Positions 9,542-17,643 of a stretch of 64,000 nucleotides of DNA are shown here, piece by piece. Below the pieces are notes generated by a model that saw only the letters and a list, made by a program, of their open reading frames with translations, was not told the DNA's origin and did no database searches. A program made the translations under genes and the position numbers. Origin of the DNA: Hyphomonas sp. (GTDB taxonomy: Bacteria; Pseudomonadota; Alphaproteobacteria; Caulobacterales; Hyphomonadaceae); contig CP051229.1 of assembly GCA_017792365.1 (NCBI GenBank), forward strand, positions 1,364,001 through 1,428,000, given 5' to 3'. Each line of letters begins with the position of its first letter. The stretch's first letter is position 1.

Positions 9542-10554
9542 CCAGTATCGATACGCCCACACCGACGGCCCAGTCGCCAGGTGTCGACACCGGCCCCAAA
9601 ACCCCACGTCGCTCGATCGACGACCTGACGATCGCCGTCGTGGTGCCCTGCTATAATGAAGAGGTCACGGTCGCGAAGGTCATCGCCGACTTCAAGGCGG
9701 CGCTGCCGACCTGCACCGTCCACGTTTACGACAACAATTCCACCGACAAGACCGCCGAAGTCGCCCGCGAAGCCGGCGCCATCGTTCGCCACGAACGCCA
9801 GCAGGGCAAGGGCAACGTCGTCCGCCGCATGTTCGCCAACGTCTCCGCCGACGTCTACGTCATGGTTGACGGCGATGCGACCTACGACGCTTCCGCCGCG
9901 CCTGCGCTGATCGAAACCCTGATCGCAGGCGAGCACGACATGATCGTCGGCGCACGCCGCCACGAGAACGCCGCCGCCTACCGCATGGGCCACCAGTTCG
10001 GTAACCGCGCCCTCACCGGCCTCGTCGCCACGATCTTCCGCACCGACCTCGACGACATGCTCTCGGGCTACCGCGTCATGTCGCGCCGCTTCGTCAAGAG
10101 CTTCCCAGCCCTCTCCTCCGGCTTCGAGATCGAGACCGAGCTGACGGTGCACGCCCTTGAAATCGGCGCCTCCATCGAGGAAGTGCCGACCCACTACAGC
10201 GAGCGCCCGCCCGGCTCCCAGAGCAAGCTCCACTCGATCCGCGACGGCATCCGCATTGTCCGCCTCATCGGCCGGCTGGTGCGCGACGAACGTCCGATGG
10301 AATTCTTCGGCCTCTGCGCCGGTGTGCTTGCACTGGCCTCGGTCGTGCTCGGCCTCCCGGTCGTGCTGGAATACTTTGAAACCGGCCTAGTCCTGCGTCA
10401 GCCGACCTGGATCGCGGCCGTCACGCTTCTCGGCGGCGCCTTCCTCAGCTTCGCCTGCGGCCTCATCCTCGATGGCGTCGCCAGAAGCCGGCAGGAAACC
10501 CGCCGACTGACCTATCTCGGCCTCGACCCCTGCCCGAACCCCTACGAAAAGTGA
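9538..10554 (+). CDS. family 2 glycosyltransferase, polyprenyl-phosphate sugar synthase type (GtrB-like)
   Basis: A 338-residue GT2. After a ~30-residue Thr/Pro-rich N-terminus the GT-A fold begins with IAVVVPCYNEE, then VYDNNSTDKT and the metal-binding DxD in VMVDGDATYDAS. The C-terminal ~75 residues hold two hydrophobic segments (about 258-280 and 292-315), as in dolichol- or undecaprenyl-phosphate glycosyltransferases. It probably transfers a sugar from a nucleotide donor to polyprenyl phosphate on the cytoplasmic face. GTG start overlaps the previous stop by 4 bp and its own TGA overlaps the GTG of the GtrA gene, so all three are translationally coupled. Confidence 0.87.
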   Translation: MTSIDTPTPTAQSPGVDTGPKTPRRSIDDLTIAVVVPCYNEEVTVAKVIADFKAALPTCTVHVYDNNSTDKTAEVAREAGAIVRHERQQGKGNVVRRMFANVSADVYVMVDGDATYDASAAPALIETLIAGEHDMIVGARRHENAAAYRMGHQFGNRALTGLVATIFRTDLDDMLSGYRVMSRRFVKSFPALSSGFEIETELTVHALEIGASIEEVPTHYSERPPGSQSKLHSIRDGIRIVRLIGRLVRDERPMEFFGLCAGVLALASVVLGLPVVLEYFETGLVLRQPTWIAAVTLLGGAFLSFACGLILDGVARSRQETRRLTYLGLDPCPNPYEK

Positions 10555-10952
10555 CAAAAATCCCGCCTATCGTGCGCTTCGCCGGCGTCGGCGTTCTCGG
10601 CTTCTTCGTGGACGCCGCAACGCTGATCGCGATGCTGCAGTTTTTCCCCGAAGGCATCGCACGCTTCATCGCGTTCTGCGTCGCCGTCACCTTCACCTAC
10701 ATGGCCAACCGCTGGTTCACCTTCGACGCCAAGGGTCAGCCAGGCTTCTTCCGCTCTTACGTCAAGTTCATCATCGCCAATTCCGGCGGCGGCATCGTCA
10801 ACCTGATCGTGTCCACGACAGCGCTGAAGCTCGACCTGCCGGTCGTCAGCCATCCGGTGATCGCGGTCGGCATCGGCTCGATCGCCGGCATGCTGATCAA
10901 CTACACCCTGTCACGCCGCTTCGTCTTCGCCCGGCAACCAAAGCCGGACTGA
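10551..10952 (+). CDS. GtrA family membrane protein
   Basis: A 133-residue protein with four hydrophobic segments and the typical GtrA start IVRFAGVGVLGFFVDAAT and motif MANRWFTF, ending near NYTLSRRFVF. GtrA proteins are small inner-membrane proteins thought to flip polyprenyl-phosphate-linked sugars. The GTG start overlaps the preceding GT2 stop by 4 bp, which supports joint action: the GT2 makes the lipid-linked sugar, GtrA moves it and the 8099-9541 protein uses it. The gene converges on kdsB with only 6 bp between stops. Confidence 0.87.
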   Translation: MTKIPPIVRFAGVGVLGFFVDAATLIAMLQFFPEGIARFIAFCVAVTFTYMANRWFTFDAKGQPGFFRSYVKFIIANSGGGIVNLIVSTTALKLDLPVVSHPVIAVGIGSIAGMLINYTLSRRFVFARQPKPD

Positions 10953-10958
10953 CAGCAA

Positions 10959-11759
10959 TCACCCCCGATAAGGGTCCCGCCCGTCCGACAGGAATTGCTC
11001 GACGTGCGCCACGTCTTCCGGGCTGTCGATCCCCGCGCTCGGAAGCTCTGACGGCTCAACCTCCACAGCATGGATGGTCAGCCCGTTCTCCAGGAACCGC
11101 AGCTGCTCCAACCCCTCCAGCTCTTCGTAGGCCGACGGCGCCATCCCCGCGACCCGCTCCAGCGCCCCGCGCGAATACCCGTAAAGTCCGATATGCTGAT
11201 AAACCGGCGACAATCCGCCCGCCGCGCGCAGCTTGTCTTCCTTCCGCATCGCGGGAACGATGGTCTTTGAAAACCAGATCGCCTTGCCGTCCGCGCCGCG
11301 AATGCACGTCGTCCCGGAAAACGGCGTCACCTTCTTGCGCGCACGCAGCGCATCCAGCGCCTCCCAGCTCAGCTGAACCACCGGCGTCACCACATCGCCC
11401 TTCGCCGCGTTCTCGATCACCGCAGCGACCTGCGCCGGCGGCGTGAACGGCGCATCCCCCTGCAGGTTCACGACAAAGTCCGCCTCCGCCGCCGCCATCT
11501 CTGCCGCCGCGCGCACCCGGTCCGTGCCCGACGCCAGCGCGGGATCCGTCATAACCGACTGAACCCCGATTTCCGCGCAATGCGCCGCAATCCGCTCGTC
11601 ATCCGTCGCCACCAGAACCAGCGCGCCGGACGCCTCCGCCGCCCGCCGCGAAGCATCCACCGTCCGCGCCAGCATCGAAACGCCGGCAATCGGATGCAGC
11701 GGCTTGCCCGGAAACCTCGTCGAGCCAAAACGCGCAGGAATGATGATCGCCGTCTTCAT
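10959..11759 (-). CDS. kdsB: 3-deoxy-manno-octulosonate cytidylyltransferase (CMP-Kdo synthetase)
   Basis: A 266-residue cytoplasmic nucleotidyltransferase. The N-terminus IIIPARFGSTRFPGKPL is the CMP-sugar synthetase signature; VVNLQGDAPF, KTIVPAMRKED and QHIGLYGYSRGAL match KdsB. It activates Kdo with CTP for the inner core of LPS. Together with kdsA at 16-17 kb it shows that the cell builds LPS, hence Gram-negative. A GAAGG element lies upstream of the ATG at 11759. Confidence 0.92.
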   Translation of the reverse strand: MKTAIIIPARFGSTRFPGKPLHPIAGVSMLARTVDASRRAAEASGALVLVATDDERIAAHCAEIGVQSVMTDPALASGTDRVRAAAEMAAAEADFVVNLQGDAPFTPPAQVAAVIENAAKGDVVTPVVQLSWEALDALRARKKVTPFSGTTCIRGADGKAIWFSKTIVPAMRKEDKLRAAGGLSPVYQHIGLYGYSRGALERVAGMAPSAYEELEGLEQLRFLENGLTIHAVEVEPSELPSAGIDSPEDVAHVEQFLSDGRDPYRG

Positions 11760-11880
11760 GGCGAGCCTTCTAGCCGCTCAGACGAAAGCTGTCGAAGCGG
11801 AATTCACCCCCCGACACCGCCCAACTGGCGACGCGGGCAGCCTCCGCCAGCCGCGCCCACCCGAAACGCTGGCGCTAGCG

Positions 11881-13921
11881 TCAGTACTTTAGCCGCACCC
11901 CGCCATTCAGGATGAAGCCGTCATTGCGCGACCAGATATCGGTCGTCCATTGCCCGTCCGGCGCACGCGACGGCAGCAGCAACGGATGCTCCTTCGTCTG
12001 TCTTACATCCAGCAGGTTCTCGGCATTGATGAACCAGCTGGCCCTCCCCACCGTGATCTCCCCCAGAAGCCCAAGATGCCAATAGGGTTCGCTCACACTG
12101 AGATACGGATTGTCCGCCAGCCGCTGCTCGCCCGTGTAATACGCCTCGAAGCCCAAGCGCCCGCGCCCGTGCTGCTCCCACATCGCAACGAAGCCCGCCG
12201 AATGCTGCGGCGTCAGCTCGATCTCGCGCCGCCCGCCCATCGGGTCTCGCTCCGTCGCATCGAGATAGAGATAGCTGCCGGTGAGCTTCAGGTCGTTCCA
12301 GAAATACCGGAACAGCACCTCCGCCCCACGGATCTGCGTCTCCCCCGCCGCATTCACCAGCCGCACACGGTCATCCGGCCCGCCCGGCGTCGACGCAAAC
12401 GGCTCCAGCTCGGTTACAGCCTCAACGTTCGACCCGAACACGCTGACATTCGCCTCGGCCGACGCAAACCGGTAGCCGACGTCGATCGACGCCGTCTCCG
12501 CCAGCTCCTCCGAAATGCCCTGCAACGGCGCCAGCCTGACAGCCCTGCCGCCTCGATGTCCTCGACAAACGGCGTCGGCGCAAAATAGCCCTGCCCGTAT
12601 GACCCGCGGATCGTCCAGTCCCCGGACGGTACAGCACCGAAGCGCGTGGGCTGAACTGCGTCCCGAACGCGCTGTGATCGTCGAGCCGCCCGCTCAGCGA
12701 CACCGAAACAATCTCGCTCAGGTCATGATCGACCTGCGCAAACAGCCCCGGTACATCATACGAATAATGGAACGCCGGAAACTGGTCCGACTGGAACACG
12801 TCCGACTGGAACGCCGCCCCCACCAGCCAGCCCGTCGCGCCGGTCCCGCCAGCGACAGACGTCTCGAGCAGATAGCTCTCATGGCTGTCATCCTCGAGTG
12901 TCGCGCCATAGCGGTGCTCATGATCCTGCACCATCGCCGACCCGCGCACGTTCAGCGTCAGCCCATCCTGCAGCGGCGTTTCCGAGATGAAGCCGCCATC
13001 CACACGCTGCGAATCCTGGTCTTGCGGAAACGGCGTCCCATCCGGCACGGTGCGCCCCGGCAGTGTCCCGCCTTCGCGCTGCTCGGTCATGAACCCCAGC
13101 GTCGCGTAAAGACTGGCGCCGCTATCGCCCTCCCAGAACAGGCGCGGCCGCGCGGTCCAGCGCTCATGCCCCGGCATGTCGATCCAGCCGTCCCCGTCGA
13201 AGTCCTTGACGCTCTGGCGGTGCGCCCCGCCCGTCAGCGACACGGCAAAGCTCTCATTGAGCGGCGCCTCGAAATACGCCGTCACATCCTGCCCGTCCTC
13301 GCTCGTCGCATTCAGCAACACCTCGCCCGCAGGCGAACTACCGGGCCGGCGCGACACCAGGTTGATCACCCCGCCCAGCGCCGAGCCGCCATATAGCGAC
13401 GACGCCGATCCCTTGATCACCTCGACCTGCCCAAGGTCAGTCGGCGGGATCTGCAACAACCCGATCGACGCCGCCTGCCCGCCATAAAGCGGCAACCCAT
13501 CGCTCAGGAGCTGCGTGTATCGCCCATAGAGCCCCAGCAGCCGGATGTTCGCAGCCCCCAGCGCAGGAGACGTCGTCTGCACCCTGACGCCGCCAGTCTC
13601 CGCCACGATCATCGAGATATTGCCCGGCCGCATCGCGGCTTTCTCCGCGATCTCCTCGGCGCCGATGATCTCCACGCGCACCGGCTCGTCATTGACCGCC
13701 CGGCCTGAGCGCGTCGCGCTCACAACGACGGTCTCGGCCCCCTCTCCGTGTTCGTGATCATCGTGACCATCGTGATGGTCCGCATGGTCGTCATGCTCAT
13801 CCGCCGCGCTCGATGCGGCCGGCGGATCAATGGTCTGTGGTTCGGTCTGGGCCAGCGCGCGGTCAGCAGCAAGGCCATACGCAGCAAGTGCAATCGCCGA
13901 CAGGCGAAGTGGAAACGACAT
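11881..13921 (-). pseudogene. TonB-dependent metal-type outer-membrane receptor, two frameshifts as assembled
   Basis: The frame from 13921 gives a signal peptide ending near RALAQ, then a His/Asp-rich stretch (residues ~42-62, motifs DEHDDH and HHDGHDDH), a plug domain (VVVSATRSGR, QVEVIKGSASSLYGG, GVINLVSRRPG) and barrel strands. After SVLYRPG it needs one extra base in the CCCC run at 12620-12623 to continue as DWTIRGSYGQGYFAPTPFVED, and another near 12538 to continue as RLAPLQGISEELAETAS to the C-terminus at 11881. Joined, it is ~680 residues, normal for the family. The His-rich linker before the plug is common in receptors for zinc or other divalent metals. Both lesions are single-base deletions ~85 bp apart, so sequencing error is likely. 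The small secreted protein gene lies 75 bp upstream on the same strand. Confidence 0.85.
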
Positions 13922-13996
13922 CGGTTTCCGTCCTTTTCATGAGGTCTCTGAAATCAGCAGCGGACGGCGCGCCGCAACGCGCCGCATCATGCGGCC

Positions 13997-14341
13997 TCAG
14001 ACCCTCGGCGGACGGAATAGGCTGTCAGGAGAAAGAACGACCCGCACAAAGTCGGTCGCAGGATGCACCCGCGCAGGCGGCGCAGCTTCGCCTTCCGCCA
14101 GCACCTCATGGCCAATCATGTGGAAGTGACACGCGCCGCAGGAATAGGTGCACGCGCCCTCCTCACCGGCGCCATGCTCATCGTCCACATCGCCGGTCTC
14201 AAGCGCATGCTCGATCGCGCCCACCGAATCACATTCCGGATCGCACTCGCCCGCCCACGACATCGGCGCCGCCAGCAGAACCAGTCCCAGCAGGAGAACC
14301 TTCATTCGTCCAGCCAGCGAGATGAGCAGCTTCCCATTCAT
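13997..14341 (-). CDS. small secreted Cys/His-rich protein, unknown function
   Basis: About 114 residues from the ATG at 14341, which has a TAGGTGGG ribosome site; an alternative ATG at 14305 starts directly at the signal peptide MKVLLLGLVLLAAPMSWAG. A longer upstream reading exists but lacks support. The mature part holds CDPEC, an acidic/His run (DVDDEHGAGEE) and the cluster CTYSCGACHFHMIGH, and ends LFRPPRV. Paired Cys and His suggest metal binding or disulfides in the periplasm. It is immediately upstream of the His-rich TonB receptor on the same strand, so the pair probably serves metal uptake or sensing. No family name can be given. Confidence 0.65.
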   Translation of the reverse strand: MNGKLLISLAGRMKVLLLGLVLLAAPMSWAGECDPECDSVGAIEHALETGDVDDEHGAGEEGACTYSCGACHFHMIGHEVLAEGEAAPPARVHPATDFVRVVLSPDSLFRPPRV

Positions 14342-14502
14342 GCGCCCACCTATACCCACGATTCCCCCGCTGCAAAGCCAGTTCACGCCAAGGTAATCAG
14401 CAACCCCATCCAGAACCCGCACGCGCTGGTCCAAGGCCGCCGTGCATGCTTGCAGGAAACGCGATAAGGACTCCCGAGATGCCCCGCAGCCGGAGAACTG
14501 GA

Positions 14503-14817
14503 ATGTCTGACGCCCCGGTCTATCTGATCGCGAATTTCGAGATCGAGAACGCAGACACCTACCGGATCTACGAGAAGGGCTTCTTCCCGCTGCTCAGGAA
14601 GCATGGCGGCGAGTTCGTCACCTTCGATGACCGCTCAGAGACGCTCGAGGGCGACGGCGGCCTCAGCGGACGCATCGTGGTCTTCCGCTTTCCCAACGAA
14701 ACCACCGCCCGGGCCTGGTACGCCGACCCGGACTACCAGGCATTGTCGGAACACCGCCGCGCCGGCACAAAGCTGAACTTCCTACAGCTGATCCACGGCA
14801 TGCCTTCACGGAGCTGA
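14503..14817 (+). CDS. DUF1330-type small protein
   Basis: A 104-residue soluble protein beginning MSDAPVYLIANFEIENAD. The pattern VYLIA...F...D...Y..Y, then RIVVFRFPNETTARAWYADP and DYQAL matches the DUF1330 dimeric alpha-beta barrel family. Its reaction is not known. ATG 14503 was chosen because GGAG sits 7 nt upstream and the family match starts there; the frame is open further upstream without support. The next gene starts 3 bp after its stop, so they are probably co-transcribed. Confidence 0.8.
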   Translation: MSDAPVYLIANFEIENADTYRIYEKGFFPLLRKHGGEFVTFDDRSETLEGDGGLSGRIVVFRFPNETTARAWYADPDYQALSEHRRAGTKLNFLQLIHGMPSRS

Positions 14818-14820
14818 ACA

Positions 14821-15747
14821 ATGAGCAGGAACCTACTCGCCTGGTGTCTCGCCAGCCTCATCGCCCTGATGGCGTCCGCGCCGGCAGCCGCTCAAAACCT
14901 CCTCGACCGCATCGAGCATCACGAAGTCTCGAACGACGGCGTCAACATCCACTACGTGACGGGGGGCGAAGGAGAGGTCCTCCTGTTCGTCCACGGCTTC
15001 CCGCACTTCTGGTACATCTGGAACGAGCAGATGGATGCGCTGTCGGACACCTACAAGACCGTCGCGATGGACACGCGCGCAGCCAACCTGAGCGATCAGC
15101 CGGACGGCGTTGAGAACTACAAACTCGAATACCTCATGAGCGACATCGACGCGGTCATCGAAGACCTCGGCGTCGATCAGGTCACGCTCGTCGCCCACGA
15201 CTGGGGCGGCCTGGTGTCATGGTACTACGCCATGGACGAGCGCTATCGCGGAAAGGTGCAGCGGCTCGTCATGATGAACCTCACCCACCCCGTTACGTTC
15301 GCCCGCGCACTCGCCGAAGGCACCGACGCACAGAAGGAAGCAGTGCAGTACGCGTCCGACTTCCAGACGCCAGGGCTCGGCCCGAACATCGCCAGCTTTG
15401 CAGAGCGGATCGCCCAGAGCTACGCCGACCAGGGCGCGGGCGCCGTCGCCTTCGTTCAGGCAGGCTATGCAAGGTCGGACTTCGAGAAGCTACTCAACTA
15501 CTACCGCGCCAATTTCGATATCTACTGGGGGCTCGACGATGCCGAACTCCCCAAACTCGACATACCCGTCCTGCAGTTTCACGGCCTCACCGACCGCGTC
15601 ATCGACAAGGACGGTCTCAACCGCACATGGGACCACATCTCGTCCGACTACACGCTCGTCACCTACCCCGACGCCGGCCACGACGTTCAACGCGAAGCGG
15701 CCGACCGGGTCACAGCAATGATGCGCGCCTGGCTCGCCCTGCACTAG
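14821..15747 (+). CDS. secreted alpha/beta hydrolase (epoxide hydrolase-like)
   Basis: A 308-residue protein with a signal peptide (about residues 1-25, ending APAAAQ) and an alpha/beta hydrolase fold. The oxyanion motif is VHGFPHFWYIWNEQ, the nucleophile elbow is LVAHDWGG with Asp as nucleophile, a later acidic residue is in FHGLTDRVID and the catalytic His is in YPDAGHDVQ. An Asp nucleophile in the HDWGG context is typical of epoxide hydrolases and haloalkane dehalogenases, not esterases. The signal peptide places it in the periplasm. Substrate unknown; it follows the DUF1330 gene by 3 bp. Confidence 0.87.
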   Translation: MSRNLLAWCLASLIALMASAPAAAQNLLDRIEHHEVSNDGVNIHYVTGGEGEVLLFVHGFPHFWYIWNEQMDALSDTYKTVAMDTRAANLSDQPDGVENYKLEYLMSDIDAVIEDLGVDQVTLVAHDWGGLVSWYYAMDERYRGKVQRLVMMNLTHPVTFARALAEGTDAQKEAVQYASDFQTPGLGPNIASFAERIAQSYADQGAGAVAFVQAGYARSDFEKLLNYYRANFDIYWGLDDAELPKLDIPVLQFHGLTDRVIDKDGLNRTWDHISSDYTLVTYPDAGHDVQREAADRVTAMMRAWLALH

Positions 15748-15864
15748 ACCCGAACCACCGCGGGGGACTGAGCCGCCCGCCCCTGACGCCAGCAACCTCG
15801 CGCACCGAGCGACCGACGCTGTCGAACACTTTAGCCAACATTCTTGCGGCTCGTAGCGCCCCAG

Positions 15865-15982
15865 CGTCATTCCGGGCGAAGGCGCGCAGCACCAGAGACC
15901 CGGAACCCAGTCATCGCAGAAACTTCACCAGCTAGGTTCCGGCTCTCCCCGCGGACCCGTCCGCGGTTCGGCCGGAATGACG
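15865..15982. repeat. intergenic palindromic repeat element (CGTCATTCCGG ... CCGGAATGACG)
   Basis: A 118-bp imperfect palindrome with perfect 11-bp outer arms, CGTCATTCCGG at 15865-15875 and CCGGAATGACG at 15972-15982. Inner parts also pair: GAGACCCGGAACCCAG against CTAGGTTCCGGCTCTCC. The wording CCGGGCGAAG...AGACCCGGAACCCAG is familiar as a dispersed intergenic repeat of alphaproteobacterial genomes. It lies between the hydrolase and kdsA, which converge here, and could also form a strong terminator-like hairpin. No other copy was seen in this window. Confidence 0.7.
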
Positions 15983-16013
15983 GAATGGAACCACCCCGAA
16001 AGCGCGGCCCGCC

Positions 16014-16877
16014 CTAGGCCAGCCCTTTCGCCAGCGCATCGAACGACTGGATCGTCCGCATCAGCTGCTCGAGCTCGCCCAGCGGCACCATGTTCGGCCC
16101 GTCCGAAGGCGCCTTGTCCGGGTCCTGGTGCGTCTCGATGAACACCGCCGCCACGCCAACCGCCGCCGCAGCCCGCGCCAGCACCGGCACATACTGCCGC
16201 TGCCCGCCCGATGTCGCGCCCTGGCCGCCCGGCTGCTGCACCGAGTGCGTCGCATCGAACACCACCGGCGCGCCCGTCGCCGCCAGCTCCGGCAGCGAAC
16301 GCATATCGGTCACCAGCGTGTTGTAGCCGAACGACGCGCCGCGCTCGCACACCAGCACGTCCTTGCAACCCGCTTCCGCCAGCTTGTTCACGACATGCCG
16401 CATGTCCCACGGCGCAAGGAACTGGCCCTTCTTCACGTTCACCGGCTTGCCCGTCTCGGCGGCCGCAACCAGAAGGTCGGTCTGCCGGCACAGGAAGGCC
16501 GGGATCTGCAGCATGTCCACCGCCTGCGCCGCGATCGCGCACTGTTCCGGCAGGTGCACATCGGTGATCACCGGCAGGCCCGACGTCTCGCGAATCTCGT
16601 TGAACACATCCAGCGCATCGTCGAGCCCAACGCCGCGATAGGATTTCACGCTGGTGCGGTTCGCCTTGTCGAAGGAGGTCTTGTAGATGAGGCCGACGCC
16701 CAGCTTGTCGGCAATCTCGCGAAGCGCCGCCGACATCTCCAGCGCATGCGCCCGGCTCTCCAGCGCACACGGCCCCGCAATAAACGCCACCGGCAGGTCC
16801 TGCCCGATCCGCACCTTCCCGCGCGGCGCCGGCACCTCGACTACCTTGTTGACCTTCGCAACCGATCCATCAGCCAT
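16014..16877 (-). CDS. kdsA: 3-deoxy-8-phosphooctulonate synthase (Kdo-8-P synthase)
   Basis: A 287-residue DAHP/KDOP synthase family barrel. Motifs include FIAGPCALESR, YKTSFDKANRTS, DVHLPEQC, KKGQFLAPWDM and ERGASFGYNTLVTDMRSL. It condenses phosphoenolpyruvate with arabinose-5-phosphate to Kdo-8-phosphate for LPS inner core. ATG 16877 follows an AGAGG site; a longer in-frame start at 16916 looks spurious. It forms the Kdo pathway with kdsB at 11 kb. The transaldolase-like gene lies 111 bp upstream on the same strand. Confidence 0.95.
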   Translation of the reverse strand: MADGSVAKVNKVVEVPAPRGKVRIGQDLPVAFIAGPCALESRAHALEMSAALREIADKLGVGLIYKTSFDKANRTSVKSYRGVGLDDALDVFNEIRETSGLPVITDVHLPEQCAIAAQAVDMLQIPAFLCRQTDLLVAAAETGKPVNVKKGQFLAPWDMRHVVNKLAEAGCKDVLVCERGASFGYNTLVTDMRSLPELAATGAPVVFDATHSVQQPGGQGATSGGQRQYVPVLARAAAAVGVAAVFIETHQDPDKAPSDGPNMVPLGELEQLMRTIQSFDALAKGLA

Positions 16878-16988
16878 GACGACACCTCTTCCGGGACAGC
16901 GGCCCCGATTCCGCACCGCTCACGTAGTCCCGACCGTCAGCCGGCGCAATGCCGCGCCTCAGCCCTTACGGCGCACCCGGCGGAGCGC

Positions 16989-17642
16989 CTAGAGTATCGA
17001 CTGCCCGGTCGACTTCCAGTCCTTCAGGAAGGCCTCAAGGCCCGTATCCGTCAGGATGTGCTTGTAAAGAGCGGCAAAAGTCTTCGGCGGGATGGTCGCG
17101 CAATCCGCGCCGATCAGCGCCGCATCCCGCACATGCGCCGTCGTGCGGATCGATGCGGCCAGGATTTTCGTCTCGAAATGGTAGTTGTCGTAGATCTGGC
17201 GGATCTCGCTGATCAGGTCCATGCCGGTAACGCCAGCGTCATCCAGCCGCCCGATAAACGGCGAGATGAAGTACGCGCCCGCCTTCGCCGCCAGCATCGC
17301 CTGCACCGAAGAAAAGCACAGCGTCACATTCACCTTCACGCCTTCATCCGCCAGCGTGCGCGTCGCCCGCAGCCCATTCTCCGTCAGCGGCAGCTTCACC
17401 ACGACATTGTCGGCGATCCCCGCCAGATAGCGGCCCTCGGCCAGCATTCCGTCCACGTCAGTCGCCACCGCCTCGGCGCTCACCGGACCGGGAACGATCT
17501 CGCAGATTTCCGCAATCGCCTCGCCCATCTTCCGGCCGCTCTTGGCGATCAGCGACGGGTTCGTGGTGACCCCATCGATCAGCCCGCTCGCCATCGCCTC
17601 GCGAAGCTCGCCCACGTCGGCACTATCGATGAACAGCTCCAT
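16989..17642 (-). CDS. transaldolase / fructose-6-phosphate aldolase (TalC/FSA type)
   Basis: A 217-residue protein of the short transaldolase class. It starts [13 protein letters not shown], and has [14 protein letters not shown], the Schiff-base Lys in [40 protein letters not shown] and KILAASIRT. Length and motifs fit the FSA/TalC group, which moves or cleaves dihydroxyacetone units among sugar phosphates. It could feed sugar phosphates to Kdo or other glycan precursors, but may simply be central metabolism. It starts 1 bp after the stop of the ligase-acyltransferase gene on the same strand, so the two are likely cotranscribed. Confidence 0.88.
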   Translation of the reverse strand: MELFIDSADVGELREAMASGLIDGVTTNPSLIAKSGRKMGEAIAEICEIVPGPVSAEAVATDVDGMLAEGRYLAGIADNVVVKLPLTENGLRATRTLADEGVKVNVTLCFSSVQAMLAAKAGAYFISPFIGRLDDAGVTGMDLISEIRQIYDNYHFETKILAASIRTTAHVRDAALIGADCATIPPKTFAALYKHILTDTGLEAFLKDWKSTGQSIL

Positions 17643-17643
17643 A

